Positions 8,701 to 17,094 of a stretch of DNA of 64,000 bases are shown piece by piece. The stretch spans positions 1 through 64,000 of the forward strand of contig DUQH01000035.1 of assembly GCA_012837895.1 (NCBI GenBank), read 5' to 3'. The position numbers and the translations under genes were made by a program. Each line of letters opens with the position of its first letter. The stretch's first letter is position 1. The notes beneath the pieces were generated by a model, which made no database searches, had not been told where the DNA came from, and saw only the letters and a program-made list of their open reading frames with translations. The stretch is from Candidatus Fermentithermobacillaceae bacterium (GTDB lineage Bacteria > Bacillota > Sulfobacillia > Fermentithermobacillales > Fermentithermobacillaceae).

Positions 8701-8778
8701 CGCAGCCTCCCTCAGTTGAAAAAGCATCCATATCTAGATGTTTTCCCTGAGTTTGACTGTTTATGCCCTAAGGCCCCT

Positions 8779-8825
8779 AGGTGTTAGTACACCTGTCTGC
8801 CGGCGCTGCTATGTCTACCGCCGGC
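8779..8825. repeat. Two adjacent hairpins between galU and the PBP gene
   Basis: AGGTGT (8779-8784) pairs with ACACCT (8789-8794) around TAGT, and GCCGGCG (8799-8805) pairs with CGCCGGC (8819-8825). Both arms are exact. Neither strand has a following T-run. They fill most of the 170-nt gap between galU and the PBP gene and may attenuate or stabilise the mRNA. Confidence 0.5.
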
Positions 8826-8872
8826 CCTGCCGGACCTGTTGGGCTTTCAAGCCTGCATAGATGAACCGGCCG

Positions 8873-9751
8873 CTACAGCAGGTCTCTTTTCCGGACTAGC
8901 TGGACCAGATATTGTTCCAGCTCCTCACTAAGGTCTTCCCGGGACAACGCCATTTCAATGGTGGCAACAAGGAGTCCTTTGGGAGTCCCCACATCGTACC
9001 TGATACCCTGGAACTCGCAACCGATAATCGGTTCCTCCTGAGCAAGAACCCTTAGGGCATCTGTGAGCTGGATCTCTCCACCCCTTCCAGGATCCAGTTT
9101 CTCTAATACCGGGAATATTTCCGGCGGCAAAATGTAACGGCCAATAACCGCCAGGTCAGACGGTGCCTCATCAGGGTGTGGTTTTTCCACCAGATCTGAA
9201 ACTTCCCACAACCCATCACCTAAAGGCCTCCCTTGGATTATGCCGTAAGAGGAAACCTCTTCCCTGGGCACCCGGCGAATGGCAACTACCGGCCTCCTGG
9301 TCTTTTCATACACTTCTATCATCTGTTTAAGGCAAGGCTTGTCAGAATCCACAATGTCGTCGCCAAGCAACACTGCAAAATACTCGTCCCCTATATGCTG
9401 CTTGGCACACCACACAGCATGCCCCAATCCAAGAGGCTTTTTTTGCCTTACATAGTAGATCTGACACATGCAAGCTATGTTCCTGACCAGCTCCAAGAGT
9501 TCGGTCTTTCCCTGTTGCTCTAAGTGATACTCCAGTTCTCCTGAATGATCGAAATAGTCTTCCAGAGGCCGCTTATCTTTTCCTGTGATGAACAAGAAGT
9601 CTTCAATCCCAGACTGGACTGCCTCTTCGACCACATATTGGATTGCGGGTTTATCCACAATGGGCAGCATTTCCTTAGGCTGTGCTTTAGTCACCGGCAA
9701 GAACCTTGTGCCTAACCCGGCCACAGGAAAAATTGCCTTCTTGATCGACAT
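8873..9751 (-). CDS. galU: UTP-glucose-1-phosphate uridylyltransferase
   Basis: Makes UDP-glucose from UTP and glucose-1-phosphate in the cytoplasm, feeding cell-envelope and sugar interconversion pathways. At 292 residues it has the normal length. The nucleotidyltransferase signature is GLGTRFLPVTKAQPKEMLPIV (residues about 12-32), with LLGDD for metal binding, LVEKPHPDEAPS and the C-terminal GVRYDVG-type element (QGIRYDVGTPKG). AGGAG lies 9 nt before ATG 9751. It is divergent from the GT4 gene at 9878 and close to galT and glgA, consistent with a sugar-nucleotide group. Confidence 0.96.
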   Translation of the reverse strand: MSIKKAIFPVAGLGTRFLPVTKAQPKEMLPIVDKPAIQYVVEEAVQSGIEDFLFITGKDKRPLEDYFDHSGELEYHLEQQGKTELLELVRNIACMCQIYYVRQKKPLGLGHAVWCAKQHIGDEYFAVLLGDDIVDSDKPCLKQMIEVYEKTRRPVVAIRRVPREEVSSYGIIQGRPLGDGLWEVSDLVEKPHPDEAPSDLAVIGRYILPPEIFPVLEKLDPGRGGEIQLTDALRVLAQEEPIIGCEFQGIRYDVGTPKGLLVATIEMALSREDLSEELEQYLVQLVRKRDLL

Positions 9752-9877
9752 TCCAAAATGCTCCTTTCGCCTAGTGCTATTTCTATTCTAACCTCACAAG
9801 CTGCAAAAATGAAATTCCCTTCATTGTGACCACGTGCTCTCTTCTTGTGTTCCTGCGGGAAACGGAACATAATAGAT

Positions 9878-11026
9878 ATGGTGAGCAACGTGCGTATATC
9901 AATGTGGACTGACAGTTTTTACCCTTATATTTCAGGCGTTACCCGTTCTGTAGCAACCACAAGAGAGACCCTGGAACGCATGGGCCACAAGGTTACAGTT
10001 TTCTGTCCTTCATATCCTGGGACCACCCCCGAGGAAGGGGTCTACCGGTTCCAGTCGGTAAAGGCACCCACCAAGCCTGATTTCTACATAGCGTTCCCTG
10101 CAAATCCCAAGCACCTGATCGCCCTGGGCGAAATCTCGCCCGATATCATCCATATTCATTCGCCGTTTAACCTTGGCAAGACGGGACTGCGCATGGGCAG
10201 ACTCTTGAAGATCCCGGTTGTGTTCACTTACCACACCATGTACAACATGTACTCCCACTACATTCCCGTCATCGGGCAAATGGCATCGGAACTTGTTGAA
10301 GCAGGATCTTTCATCACCGCCAAGCAGGCAGATGCAGTGATAGCGCCGTCTACTGCCATCAGGGACTATCTCCTCCAGCACAATGTGAAAACAAAGGTTT
10401 TCGTGATTCCCACAGGCATTAATGTTGATCGTTTCCGACACGGAGACCCTGACTATATCTGTGAGACGTTTAACATCCCGCCTCAGGTTCCAGTACTCCT
10501 CAGCTGCGGCAGGTTGGGGCCGGAGAAGAACCCTGAGACGCTGATCAAGGCGTTTGCGCTAATCCACAAACACATGGACTGCTACCTTGTAATGATAGGC
10601 GACGGTCCGTTACATGAAGCCCTAAGAGGTCTTGCCAACAAGCTGGGCGTAGGGCACAGGGTTGTTTTTGCCGGCAAAGTACCTCCTGACCTTATGCCAC
10701 ACATGTATGCAGGTTCAGATGTGTTCTTGTTCGCGTCCCTTACAGACACTCAAGGATTGGTAATAGTTGAGGCGAAATCTGCAGGCGTTCCGTGTGTTGC
10801 AGTAGGGGCGCTTGGTGTCAAAGATATGGTGGAGCATGACGTAGACGGGTACTTGTGCGAAAACGCCCCTGAAGACCTTGCTCAAAAAACCTTGGCCTTG
10901 CTGCAGGATCCGGAACGGCTAAGTACCATGAAATCAAACGCGTTGGCCAATGCATCAAGATTTTCACTAGAGGCGACATGCAACAAGCTGGTTGAGTGCT
11001 ACATGGAAGTTGCAGAAGGCCTGTGA
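9878..11026 (+). CDS. GT4-family glycosyltransferase
   Basis: Retaining glycosyltransferase with two Rossmann domains. The N-terminus (RISMWTDSFYPYISGVTRSV) resembles diacylglycerol glycosyltransferases and alpha-mannosyl/glucosyl transferases of the 1,2-diacylglycerol 3-glucosyltransferase type. The donor site shows SCGRLGPEKNPETLIKAF, and the late acidic region is TQGLVIVEAKSAGVPCVA. The acceptor could be a membrane lipid or a glucan. I chose ATG 9878; the upstream ribosome site is weak (GGA), and a TTG eleven codons earlier is the alternative. Its stop is immediately next to the stop of convergent glgA, with no spacer. Confidence 0.88.
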   Translation: MVSNVRISMWTDSFYPYISGVTRSVATTRETLERMGHKVTVFCPSYPGTTPEEGVYRFQSVKAPTKPDFYIAFPANPKHLIALGEISPDIIHIHSPFNLGKTGLRMGRLLKIPVVFTYHTMYNMYSHYIPVIGQMASELVEAGSFITAKQADAVIAPSTAIRDYLLQHNVKTKVFVIPTGINVDRFRHGDPDYICETFNIPPQVPVLLSCGRLGPEKNPETLIKAFALIHKHMDCYLVMIGDGPLHEALRGLANKLGVGHRVVFAGKVPPDLMPHMYAGSDVFLFASLTDTQGLVIVEAKSAGVPCVAVGALGVKDMVEHDVDGYLCENAPEDLAQKTLALLQDPERLSTMKSNALANASRFSLEATCNKLVECYMEVAEGL

Positions 11027-12487
11027 TTAAGCAGGCCTTTCGATTCGTCCCTTTCGTGCAAGGGCTTCCATGTAGAGTTCAGTGTATAGCGCCGCTGATC
11101 TGTTCCACGAGAAGTCCCGCTGCATCACATTTGTCACAAACGACTGCCATGCAGCCTTGTTGTTATAGGTATTTACAGCCCTAGACACGGCACCAACTAA
11201 CTCATCTGCAGAGTAATCCCAGAACACGAAGCCGCTTCCGGATCCGCTGTCCGTATCGTAATCCAATACCGTGTCCTGAAGGCCTCCCGTCCTCCGCACT
11301 ATAGGTACTGAACCGTACCGCATTGCGATTAGCTGGCCAAGCCCACACGGCTCATATCTTGAAGGCATGAGGAACATATCAGAGCCTGCATATATCTTTT
11401 GGGCCAGAACCCCGCTGAAGCCGATTATTGCGGCCATCTTATCAGGATAGCGTTCCTTTACAGACGCGAATGATTGTTCATAATGCGGATCTCCAGTCCC
11501 CAATAGTGCAAACTGCACATCCATAGAAAGTATCCTATGGATAGATTCCAAAAGTATGTCCAGGCCTTTCTGATCCACCAGCCTGGAAACCATTCCGATG
11601 AGCGGCCGTTCCGATATAGGCAATCCAAGTTCTCTCTGCAAGGCGTACTTGTTCTCCTTTTTCCTGTCTACGCTTGCAGAGTCATACGTCTTGTAAATCC
11701 TCGGATCAGTGCTGGGATCGAACTCATGATAATTAATCCCGTTCACAATTCCAAAAAGGTCCCTGGCACGTTTCCTGAGAATCCCATCAAGGCCTTCCCC
11801 GAACTCAGGTGTCTGTATTTCCCTGGAGTAGGTCTCAGATACCGTGTTCAACACATCGGCGTACACTATTCCCGCCTTCATGAAATTTACCTGTCCGTAA
11901 AATTCTACGCCCTCTGGGTGGAAATAGCGTTCCGGAACCCCCAGGAGATGCAGCACTTCCCTAGGGAAACTGCCCTGGTACCGCAGGTTGTGTATGGTAT
12001 AACAAATAGCTACATCTTTCCAAACCAGGTTGCGGGCTGCCCTTTCCCTGATGAGCAAAGGCAAGAATCCTGACTGCCAGTCGTTGCAGTGAGCTACGTC
12101 AGGGATGAAATTCAGATGCTCACACATGCTCAACACAGCCAAATTGAAGAAAGAGAACCTCTCTGCTTCATCGGGATATCCATAGTACCCTTCCCTGTCA
12201 AAATAGTGGTAGTTGTCTAGAAAATACACCGGAACATGCTTTACGCCGTCTTCGCTCTTAGCTTCAATTGAGCTTGTGCGCACGATGCACGTTGTTTTCC
12301 TGTCCCCCACCTGAACCGGAAAATCTCCAATGGTGCGAAAATCAGAAATGTTGCGGTACCGGGGCAACACGACCCGCACATCATTGCCCTGCAAGAGGAG
12401 GGCTTTTGGCAGCGAGCCTGCTACATCTGCCAATCCCCCTGTCTTAGCAAATGGGGCAACTTCAGACGATACTATGAGGATCTTCAT
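11027..12487 (-). CDS. glgA: Glycogen synthase
   Basis: Transfers glucosyl units from ADP-glucose to the non-reducing end of alpha-1,4-glucan (GT5). The N-terminal substrate loop is KTGGLADVAGSLPKAL (residues about 15-30). Also present are HCNDWQSGFLPLL, SRLVDQKGLDIL, and the late catalytic block MFLMPSRYEPCGLGQLIAMRYG and RRTGGLQDTVLDY. The length (486) is normal. Family members begin MKILxVxSEVAPFAKTGGLADV, so I take ATG 12487. It follows galT by about 20 nt, probably translationally coupled. No glgC or glgB is visible in the window; a debranching-type gene is at 48.8 kb. Confidence 0.96.
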   Translation of the reverse strand: MKILIVSSEVAPFAKTGGLADVAGSLPKALLLQGNDVRVVLPRYRNISDFRTIGDFPVQVGDRKTTCIVRTSSIEAKSEDGVKHVPVYFLDNYHYFDREGYYGYPDEAERFSFFNLAVLSMCEHLNFIPDVAHCNDWQSGFLPLLIRERAARNLVWKDVAICYTIHNLRYQGSFPREVLHLLGVPERYFHPEGVEFYGQVNFMKAGIVYADVLNTVSETYSREIQTPEFGEGLDGILRKRARDLFGIVNGINYHEFDPSTDPRIYKTYDSASVDRKKENKYALQRELGLPISERPLIGMVSRLVDQKGLDILLESIHRILSMDVQFALLGTGDPHYEQSFASVKERYPDKMAAIIGFSGVLAQKIYAGSDMFLMPSRYEPCGLGQLIAMRYGSVPIVRRTGGLQDTVLDYDTDSGSGSGFVFWDYSADELVGAVSRAVNTYNNKAAWQSFVTNVMQRDFSWNRSAALYTELYMEALARKGRIERPA

Positions 12488-12508
12488 TCCTGTATCCAGC
12501 AATTCACC

Positions 12509-13561
12509 TCATCCTTTCCCGCCAAATTGAAGCGCTGCTAACTCAGGGGGAGTCGGGTTTATCCAAACTGCAGCGCCCTTTTCCAACCCTGCTTCTACGT
12601 TGAGCCTGGGGTATACGTGAATGTGCCAGTGATCCGTCGGAGGCTTTCTTGACCGCCTGGGAGTAGGAAGCGTATGGAAAACGATGTTATACGAAAGTGA
12701 AGAGAACAAGTCTTCATAAGCACGGAACAGCGATGCAAAAACTTCAGCAAGTTGCCTCGCCTTGTCATTGTCCAGTTCAGAAAAGGTCACTGAGTGTTTT
12801 CTGGGCACTATGAGGGTTTCAAATGAGAACCTCGAGGCGAAAGGGCAAAGCACGATGAATTCTTCATTTCTCAGTGCGACCCGCTCGTCCTTCTCTGTTT
12901 CCCGTTCTACGTAATCGCACATGAGACACCGGCCAGTCTTTGACTCATACTCGCGGAAACGGAACATCTCAGTGGATACTTCAGGGGGCATAAGCGGCAA
13001 TCCTATGATCTGGAAGTGAGGATGCAACAAAGAAGCACCACCCTGGGGCCCCCAATTCCTGAAAATCTGCACGTACTTGATATATTTGTCATCGCAAAGC
13101 ACACGGTACCGCTGCTTGAGCGTTTCAATGATTTCTGTCATTTCATCCACTGTGTAGTCTCCCAATGTGCCATTATGCAGGGGAGATTCTACCACTACCT
13201 CGTGTGCCCCGATACCGGGCATGCTCCAGTACATGGACGTATCGTCCACTTCAGGAGTAATTTGTGTGTCCACCCTTCCCGGATCAACTTCTTCTGTTTC
13301 CGTAGGGCGCAAGGCAGGGAACTTATTGGGAACTACCCGCACCCGCCAACCTGGCTCGTTCTCGGCACCTGAATCGCGCAAGGCGTACACTTCAGGAGGT
13401 GTTTCACTCTCGTTGCCTACGCAGAACGGGCAACCAGGATCAGTCTCAGGCACCGGCTCCTTATGTTCTTGGGCTGACCTGAAATCGTTTGGTCTTTTTG
13501 AGCGCTCTGAAGCGGTAATGGTATAGGTTCCGGATAAAATGTCATACCGTAGTTCGGGCAA
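12509..13561 (-). CDS. galT: Galactose-1-phosphate uridylyltransferase family protein
   Basis: HIT-fold nucleotidyltransferase. GalT exchanges UMP between UDP-glucose and galactose-1-phosphate; close relatives act as ADP-glucose phosphorylases or UTP-hexose-1-phosphate enzymes. The active-site His motif is HPHFQI, with the zinc-type CPFC and CDYVERE cysteines and a C-terminal HWHIHVYPR. I place the start at TTG 13561 (reading MPELRYDILSG), which matches the usual opening MPELRYNPLTG and has AAAGGA 8 nt upstream. An earlier TTG at 13597 falls right after a strong hairpin and lacks a ribosome site. It precedes glgA in what looks like one operon. Confidence 0.9.
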   Translation of the reverse strand: MPELRYDILSGTYTITASERSKRPNDFRSAQEHKEPVPETDPGCPFCVGNESETPPEVYALRDSGAENEPGWRVRVVPNKFPALRPTETEEVDPGRVDTQITPEVDDTSMYWSMPGIGAHEVVVESPLHNGTLGDYTVDEMTEIIETLKQRYRVLCDDKYIKYVQIFRNWGPQGGASLLHPHFQIIGLPLMPPEVSTEMFRFREYESKTGRCLMCDYVERETEKDERVALRNEEFIVLCPFASRFSFETLIVPRKHSVTFSELDNDKARQLAEVFASLFRAYEDLFSSLSYNIVFHTLPTPRRSRKPPTDHWHIHVYPRLNVEAGLEKGAAVWINPTPPELAALQFGGKG

Positions 13562-13598
13562 GTGTATCGTCCTTTCGGATGAGACTCGGTATGTCAAG

Positions 13599-13620
13599 AA
13601 GGGGTAGCACGCTACCCCTT
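13599..13620. repeat. Perfect 10-bp hairpin between the CotF repeat gene and galT
   Basis: AAGGGGTAGC and GCTACCCCTT are exact inverted repeats around a 2-nt centre. There is no T-run on the minus strand (CTTGACA follows), so it is at best a weak terminator for the coat gene. It lies 38 nt before the chosen galT start. Confidence 0.55.
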
Positions 13621-13633
13621 ACCGACTAGCTGT

Positions 13634-14848
13634 CTATCTCCACTGTCCCTGTGTTCCTGGCTGGTTTTGTATCCAACTTGGCTGCCCGCCCCATCGTGTC
13701 CATTGTGCCAGGCTGCTAGGGCCCATGCCGCTCTGGCCCTCACCTGCCTGGGTGCCGGTCCACTGTGGGGTCTGGCTGTAAGTTGGTTGCCACCCTGTGC
13801 CTGTTCCGCTTTGTATCCAACTTGGCTGCCCGCCCCACGATGCCCATTGACCCAAACTGCTGGGACCCATGCCGCTCTGGCCTTCGCCGCGCTGGGTGCC
13901 GGTCCACTGGGGGGTCTGGCTGTAAGTTGGCTGCCACCCTGTTCCTATTCCGCTTTGCATCCAGCTGGGCTGCCCGCCCCACGATGCCCATTGACCCAGA
14001 CTGCTGGGACCCATGCCACTTTGGCCTTCGCCGCGCTGGGTGCCGGTCCATTGTGGGCTCTGGCTGTAAGTTGGTTGCCACCCTGTGCCTGTTTGGAATG
14101 ACTGGGACGGTGACACCAGGCTTGTGCCATAGCCACCGTATACAGGCCTTTGGCTCAAGGAAGATACACCCTGGCTGCCGTAAACGCTATGAAGTGTTCC
14201 CGGGCCGCTTTGCATCCAGCTTGGCTGCCCGCCCCACGATGCCCCTTGGGCGAGGCTGCTAGGGCCCATGCCGCTCTGGCCTTCACCACGCTGGGTGCCG
14301 GTCCACTGGGGGGTCTGGCTGTAAGTCGGTTGCCAGCCCGTTCCCGTTTGAAATGACTGGGTTCTCATTTGGGATTGCTGGCCTATGTTTGTCTGGAATC
14401 CCTGGGACTGGGGCTGAGAATGCCACCCGCTTGGCTGTGACTGCCATCCGCCGCCGGGCAGGTTTGATGAACTTCCATGGGAATAGACGTCAGGATTACC
14501 CATCATTTTGCTTTTTCCTCCTAGATCAGACATTTCCCCGGCAATGGACGAGAGAACCTGTCTTGATTCCTGCGCTGCATTTCTCAAGTCATTGACAGAT
14601 TGGGGATCAGCTTGCCTGGGTTTGTACCAACCTTTTGAATTGAGGTAGTCGAAGACTTGCTTAGCTTGGGATTGGGTTTCATTATGCATCCGCTGGAAAG
14701 TGTTCCTAATGTTCGGATCAGTTGATTCCAAAACCGCAGGGGCGTAATAGTAGTTTGATATGTACTTCTGGCTCGTCAGGATATCTTCTGCGATTTCCCT
14801 GTCAGTGAGCGTACCAGGCTTGGAGCCTGCTCCTAAGGTGTGAGACAT
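13634..14848 (-). CDS. CotF-type spore coat protein with 48-residue Trp/Gln/Gly-rich repeats
   Basis: A 404-residue protein. Residues about 15-85 match the coat F / ferritin-like domain (DREIAEDILTSQKYISNYYYAPAV, then MHNETQSQAKQVFDYLNSKGW). The rest is low complexity, rich in Gln, Ser, Gly, Trp and Tyr. It holds four copies of a repeat that begins GTGWQPTYSQTPQWTGTQ and ends WGGQPSWMQ. Copies 2-4 are strictly 48 residues apart; copy 1 is separated from copy 2 by 37 extra residues. Such sticky aromatic repeats fit a crosslinked coat or crust component. RBS AGGAGGA precedes ATG 14848. It follows the small CotF gene by 19 nt. Confidence 0.85.
   Translation of the reverse strand: MSHTLGAGSKPGTLTDREIAEDILTSQKYISNYYYAPAVLESTDPNIRNTFQRMHNETQSQAKQVFDYLNSKGWYKPRQADPQSVNDLRNAAQESRQVLSSIAGEMSDLGGKSKMMGNPDVYSHGSSSNLPGGGWQSQPSGWHSQPQSQGFQTNIGQQSQMRTQSFQTGTGWQPTYSQTPQWTGTQRGEGQSGMGPSSLAQGASWGGQPSWMQSGPGTLHSVYGSQGVSSLSQRPVYGGYGTSLVSPSQSFQTGTGWQPTYSQSPQWTGTQRGEGQSGMGPSSLGQWASWGGQPSWMQSGIGTGWQPTYSQTPQWTGTQRGEGQSGMGPSSLGQWASWGGQPSWIQSGTGTGWQPTYSQTPQWTGTQAGEGQSGMGPSSLAQWTRWGGQPSWIQNQPGTQGQWR
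13640..14360. repeat. 144-bp in-frame repeats inside the coat protein gene
   Basis: The plus-strand marker TGTAAGTTGG (or a one-base variant) occurs at 13777, 13921, 14065 and 14320. The first three are exactly 144 bp apart (48 codons); the fourth is 255 bp away because of a 111-bp insert. Copies are nearly identical at the DNA level, which suggests recent duplication or gene conversion. Confidence 0.85.
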
Positions 14849-14867
14849 GCAATCCTCCTCCTTTGGG

Positions 14868-15050
14868 TTAGCTTATGTGTCCGATAAGCATATCAACGTG
14901 CTGCTGGCAACTTCTTTGCATTTCCAGGACAAGTTTGCGTAGTTCAGGGTCCTGAACTTGGTTGAGGTAGTTGGCCAGTTTTTGGCACATCAAAGTCTCG
15001 CCTTTGATAGATTCAGCAAGGTACCAGCTTTCTGTCTGAGTGAGCGCCAA
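14868..15050 (-). CDS. Small CotF-family coat protein
   Basis: A 60-residue, mostly helical protein: SWYLAESIKGETLMCQKLANY, then QVQDPELRKLVLEMQRSCQQHVDMLIGHI. The layout (E near helix 1, QxHV near helix 2) is that of short CotF/ferritin-like coat proteins that often pair with a longer CotF gene. TTG 15050 is the start, with GGGGGTGA about 8 nt upstream. It is followed after 17 nt by the long CotF repeat protein, so the two are probably co-expressed late in sporulation. A metal-binding role cannot be judged from sequence alone. Confidence 0.75.
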   Translation of the reverse strand: MALTQTESWYLAESIKGETLMCQKLANYLNQVQDPELRKLVLEMQRSCQQHVDMLIGHIS

Positions 15051-15123
15051 TCAGCAGTCACCCCCTTTCACGCATCAAAATTAGGATTCCTCCGGAAAGC
15101 TTCCCGTATTCTTTCCAGGCACT

Positions 15124-16509
15124 TTACATTGTGAGAGACCCGGATTCATCGATTACCATTTGAAGCACCATTTCTTCTTCCCCAGTCATGGCATTGATGT
15201 ATATGAGGTAAGTATCTGTCTGGTGTGTGACCCTGAATTCCCACGCCATGACAGCCCTTCCTGAAACCAAAGGAATAACCGTCAACCTTGGCTCTCCTTC
15301 CCTCACAAGTTCAGGGTTGAGGGTTGCCCCGGCTTCCTTGGCAGAAACCAAAGGGGGCTTGAGCTGTTTAGATACATCATTTGTGAGGTAAGCCATGGCA
15401 TCATAGCTGATGATATCGCCGGTATCCAAGGCAACTTCTACCTTGACCATTTCCGGATAAAGCACTACCTGGACAGGTCTTGAATCTGCGGTAACAGACC
15501 CGGTCCCGGCAAAGGTGAACACTACCCTGTCGCCGTGGGTTTCAGGTTTGCGCCACCCAGTCTCAATCAGCGTATCCAAACCCAGCTTATCCAGAAATGA
15601 TGTTGCAGCTTGCCTGGCAGCGTCTACATCAAGCTGCGGGTTTGACAGTTTCTTATGGTCAACCGCCCACAATACCGCACCTCCTGCCCTGGCAACTGCA
15701 ACCGACACTTCACTCCCGCCGTTCCTTGTCCCGGTTACCAGAAAAGCAGGCACAACACCCTCAAGGTTGTCAACCTGGACATTCGTGTAGTTCTCTCCCT
15801 GGTTCATGAAGTCTATGGCTATCCTCTCCGCCTCATCCTGTGAGATTTCCGGTCCAGGATTGGCAAGGGGCTTTGATTCGAGCGCCCTATCTGAAAAGGG
15901 GCCGTCATATGCAGGTGAGGGTACGCTTTGTACAAGGCTGTCAATTTCCGAGAATCCCCTGAACCATGCATCGTCGTTCGAAGGAAGCGGGGCGGCCAAT
16001 CTTAGAGATAACAGCCCTGCCTGTGAACCTCCGCCTCTGAAAGCACTGGCTCCTGTTTCTGCAAGTGCCCTGACCAGATCTTTTACCCCAGTTTCGCAGG
16101 TAGCAAGAACCTCCCACTCTGACGGGGTCACTGTATCGCCCCTTGCAAGCTTCTGGGACAACACCATGCAGTAATCCCCTACTTGTGCAACGAACTTCTG
16201 CATAGCTGAGAGGTCTACCGTGGTCATTCCCATCACAGATATGTTCTCCTGGGCTCCCTGGGAATGGGACCAGCAAGCAGTTAAGAAAGCACTGCGCTGG
16301 GCAGGCGTGGACGAAGCTCGTGCCTTGGCAAGGTTCCCTTCCATGTTTTCTACGTGGGACAGCAAATTGAAGAATGCCCGTTGCCTGGCCACCTCACCCA
16401 GGATTTTGAGCTGCTGGACCTGCCGGTACTGGACTATGCCGAAAATAATGGCTGCAACAGCAATTGCAGCAGTGATCCAGAGTGCAGTTCTTTCCCGTCT
16501 TAAATTCAT
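15124..16509 (-). CDS. ypeB: Germination protein YpeB
   Basis: Partner of the cortex-lytic enzyme SleB. YpeB is anchored in the spore inner membrane and needed to keep SleB stable. One N-terminal transmembrane helix (ALWITAAIAVAAIIFGIV) is followed by a helical domain (FFNLLSHVENMEGNLAKA) and C-terminal PepSY-like modules (ISQDEAERIAIDFM, VSAKEAGATLNPEL, YLIYINAMTGEEEMVLQMV). The 461-residue length is close to the 450 of B. subtilis. It sits 21 nt after sleB, the classic order in Bacillota. Confidence 0.93.
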   Translation of the reverse strand: MNLRRERTALWITAAIAVAAIIFGIVQYRQVQQLKILGEVARQRAFFNLLSHVENMEGNLAKARASSTPAQRSAFLTACWSHSQGAQENISVMGMTTVDLSAMQKFVAQVGDYCMVLSQKLARGDTVTPSEWEVLATCETGVKDLVRALAETGASAFRGGGSQAGLLSLRLAAPLPSNDDAWFRGFSEIDSLVQSVPSPAYDGPFSDRALESKPLANPGPEISQDEAERIAIDFMNQGENYTNVQVDNLEGVVPAFLVTGTRNGGSEVSVAVARAGGAVLWAVDHKKLSNPQLDVDAARQAATSFLDKLGLDTLIETGWRKPETHGDRVVFTFAGTGSVTADSRPVQVVLYPEMVKVEVALDTGDIISYDAMAYLTNDVSKQLKPPLVSAKEAGATLNPELVREGEPRLTVIPLVSGRAVMAWEFRVTHQTDTYLIYINAMTGEEEMVLQMVIDESGSLTM

Positions 16510-16530
16510 GAATAATCACCCTCCGTGAAG

Positions 16531-17019
16531 CTAGCGGCCGAAAACGTGAGACCCGATTTGAACGATAATGGAACGCGTCCATATCCACGGACTGACGGGT
16601 TTTGACGGATTCCAGAAAAAAAGCGCCCCGTAAGTCGGATCCCACCCGTTGAGTGCAAGTTCAGCAGCCCGGATGTTCTCTGCAGTGGGCTCCCTGGTCC
16701 ATATAAGCCCGTTTTCCACAGACTCAAACGCCCAGGGGTCATACACCGCCCCGGCTACTGTATTGGGGAATTCAGGACTCCTTACCCGGTTGAGGATTAC
16801 TGCGCCCACAGCTACCTGGCCGGCAAGAGGTTCGCCTGTGGCCTCACCCATAATAAGCCTGGCGATAAGGTGTACCTCATCCAACCAGCTTTGAGGTGCA
16901 GCAAGCGCCCATTCCGGAGCAGCCACGCAATGGGGAATATCCGCTTTGAGAAACACACTGCAAAATATGAGCAGAGCGGCTACAACCGCCAAGGAGAGTA
17001 CTTTTCGTGACATAGACAT
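16531..17019 (-). CDS. sleB: Spore cortex-lytic enzyme SleB (short form)
   Basis: Cell-wall hydrolase (Hydrolase_2 family), a lytic transglycosylase acting on the muramic-lactam cortex during germination. A signal peptide (VLSLAVVAALLIFCSVF) is followed directly by the catalytic domain, with the catalytic Glu in IMGEATGEPLAGQVAVGAVILNR and FPNTVAGAVYDPWAFESVENG. At about 162 residues it lacks the N-terminal peptidoglycan-binding domain found in the roughly 300-residue Bacillus enzyme. Two start codons are possible, ATG 17019 and ATG 17013; the latter is better spaced from GGAAGGG. It is followed by ypeB. Confidence 0.92.
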   Translation of the reverse strand: MSMSRKVLSLAVVAALLIFCSVFLKADIPHCVAAPEWALAAPQSWLDEVHLIARLIMGEATGEPLAGQVAVGAVILNRVRSPEFPNTVAGAVYDPWAFESVENGLIWTREPTAENIRAAELALNGWDPTYGALFFWNPSKPVSPWIWTRSIIVQIGSHVFGR

Positions 17020-17047
17020 CCCTTCCCAGTGAACTCTTGATTTTTCT

Positions 17048-17078
17048 TAGAATTCCTGAAAAGGCAGTGGAATTATTC
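17048..17078 (-). promoter_or_regulatory. Possible sigma-G-type promoter of sleB
   Basis: On the minus strand GAATA (17078-17074) and AATTCTA (17054-17048) are separated by 19 nt. They resemble the sigma-G consensus (GNATR, then CATNNTA), but the spacer is one or two nt long and one core base differs. sleB is sigma-G controlled in B. subtilis. Weak evidence. Confidence 0.3.
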
Positions 17079-17094
17079 ACAGAAGCAAGGCTTA

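Noticed and set aside
13667-14356. Several plus-strand frames over the CotF repeat gene
   Set aside because: They are antisense products of the repetitive, GC-rich coding sequence and have no ribosome sites.
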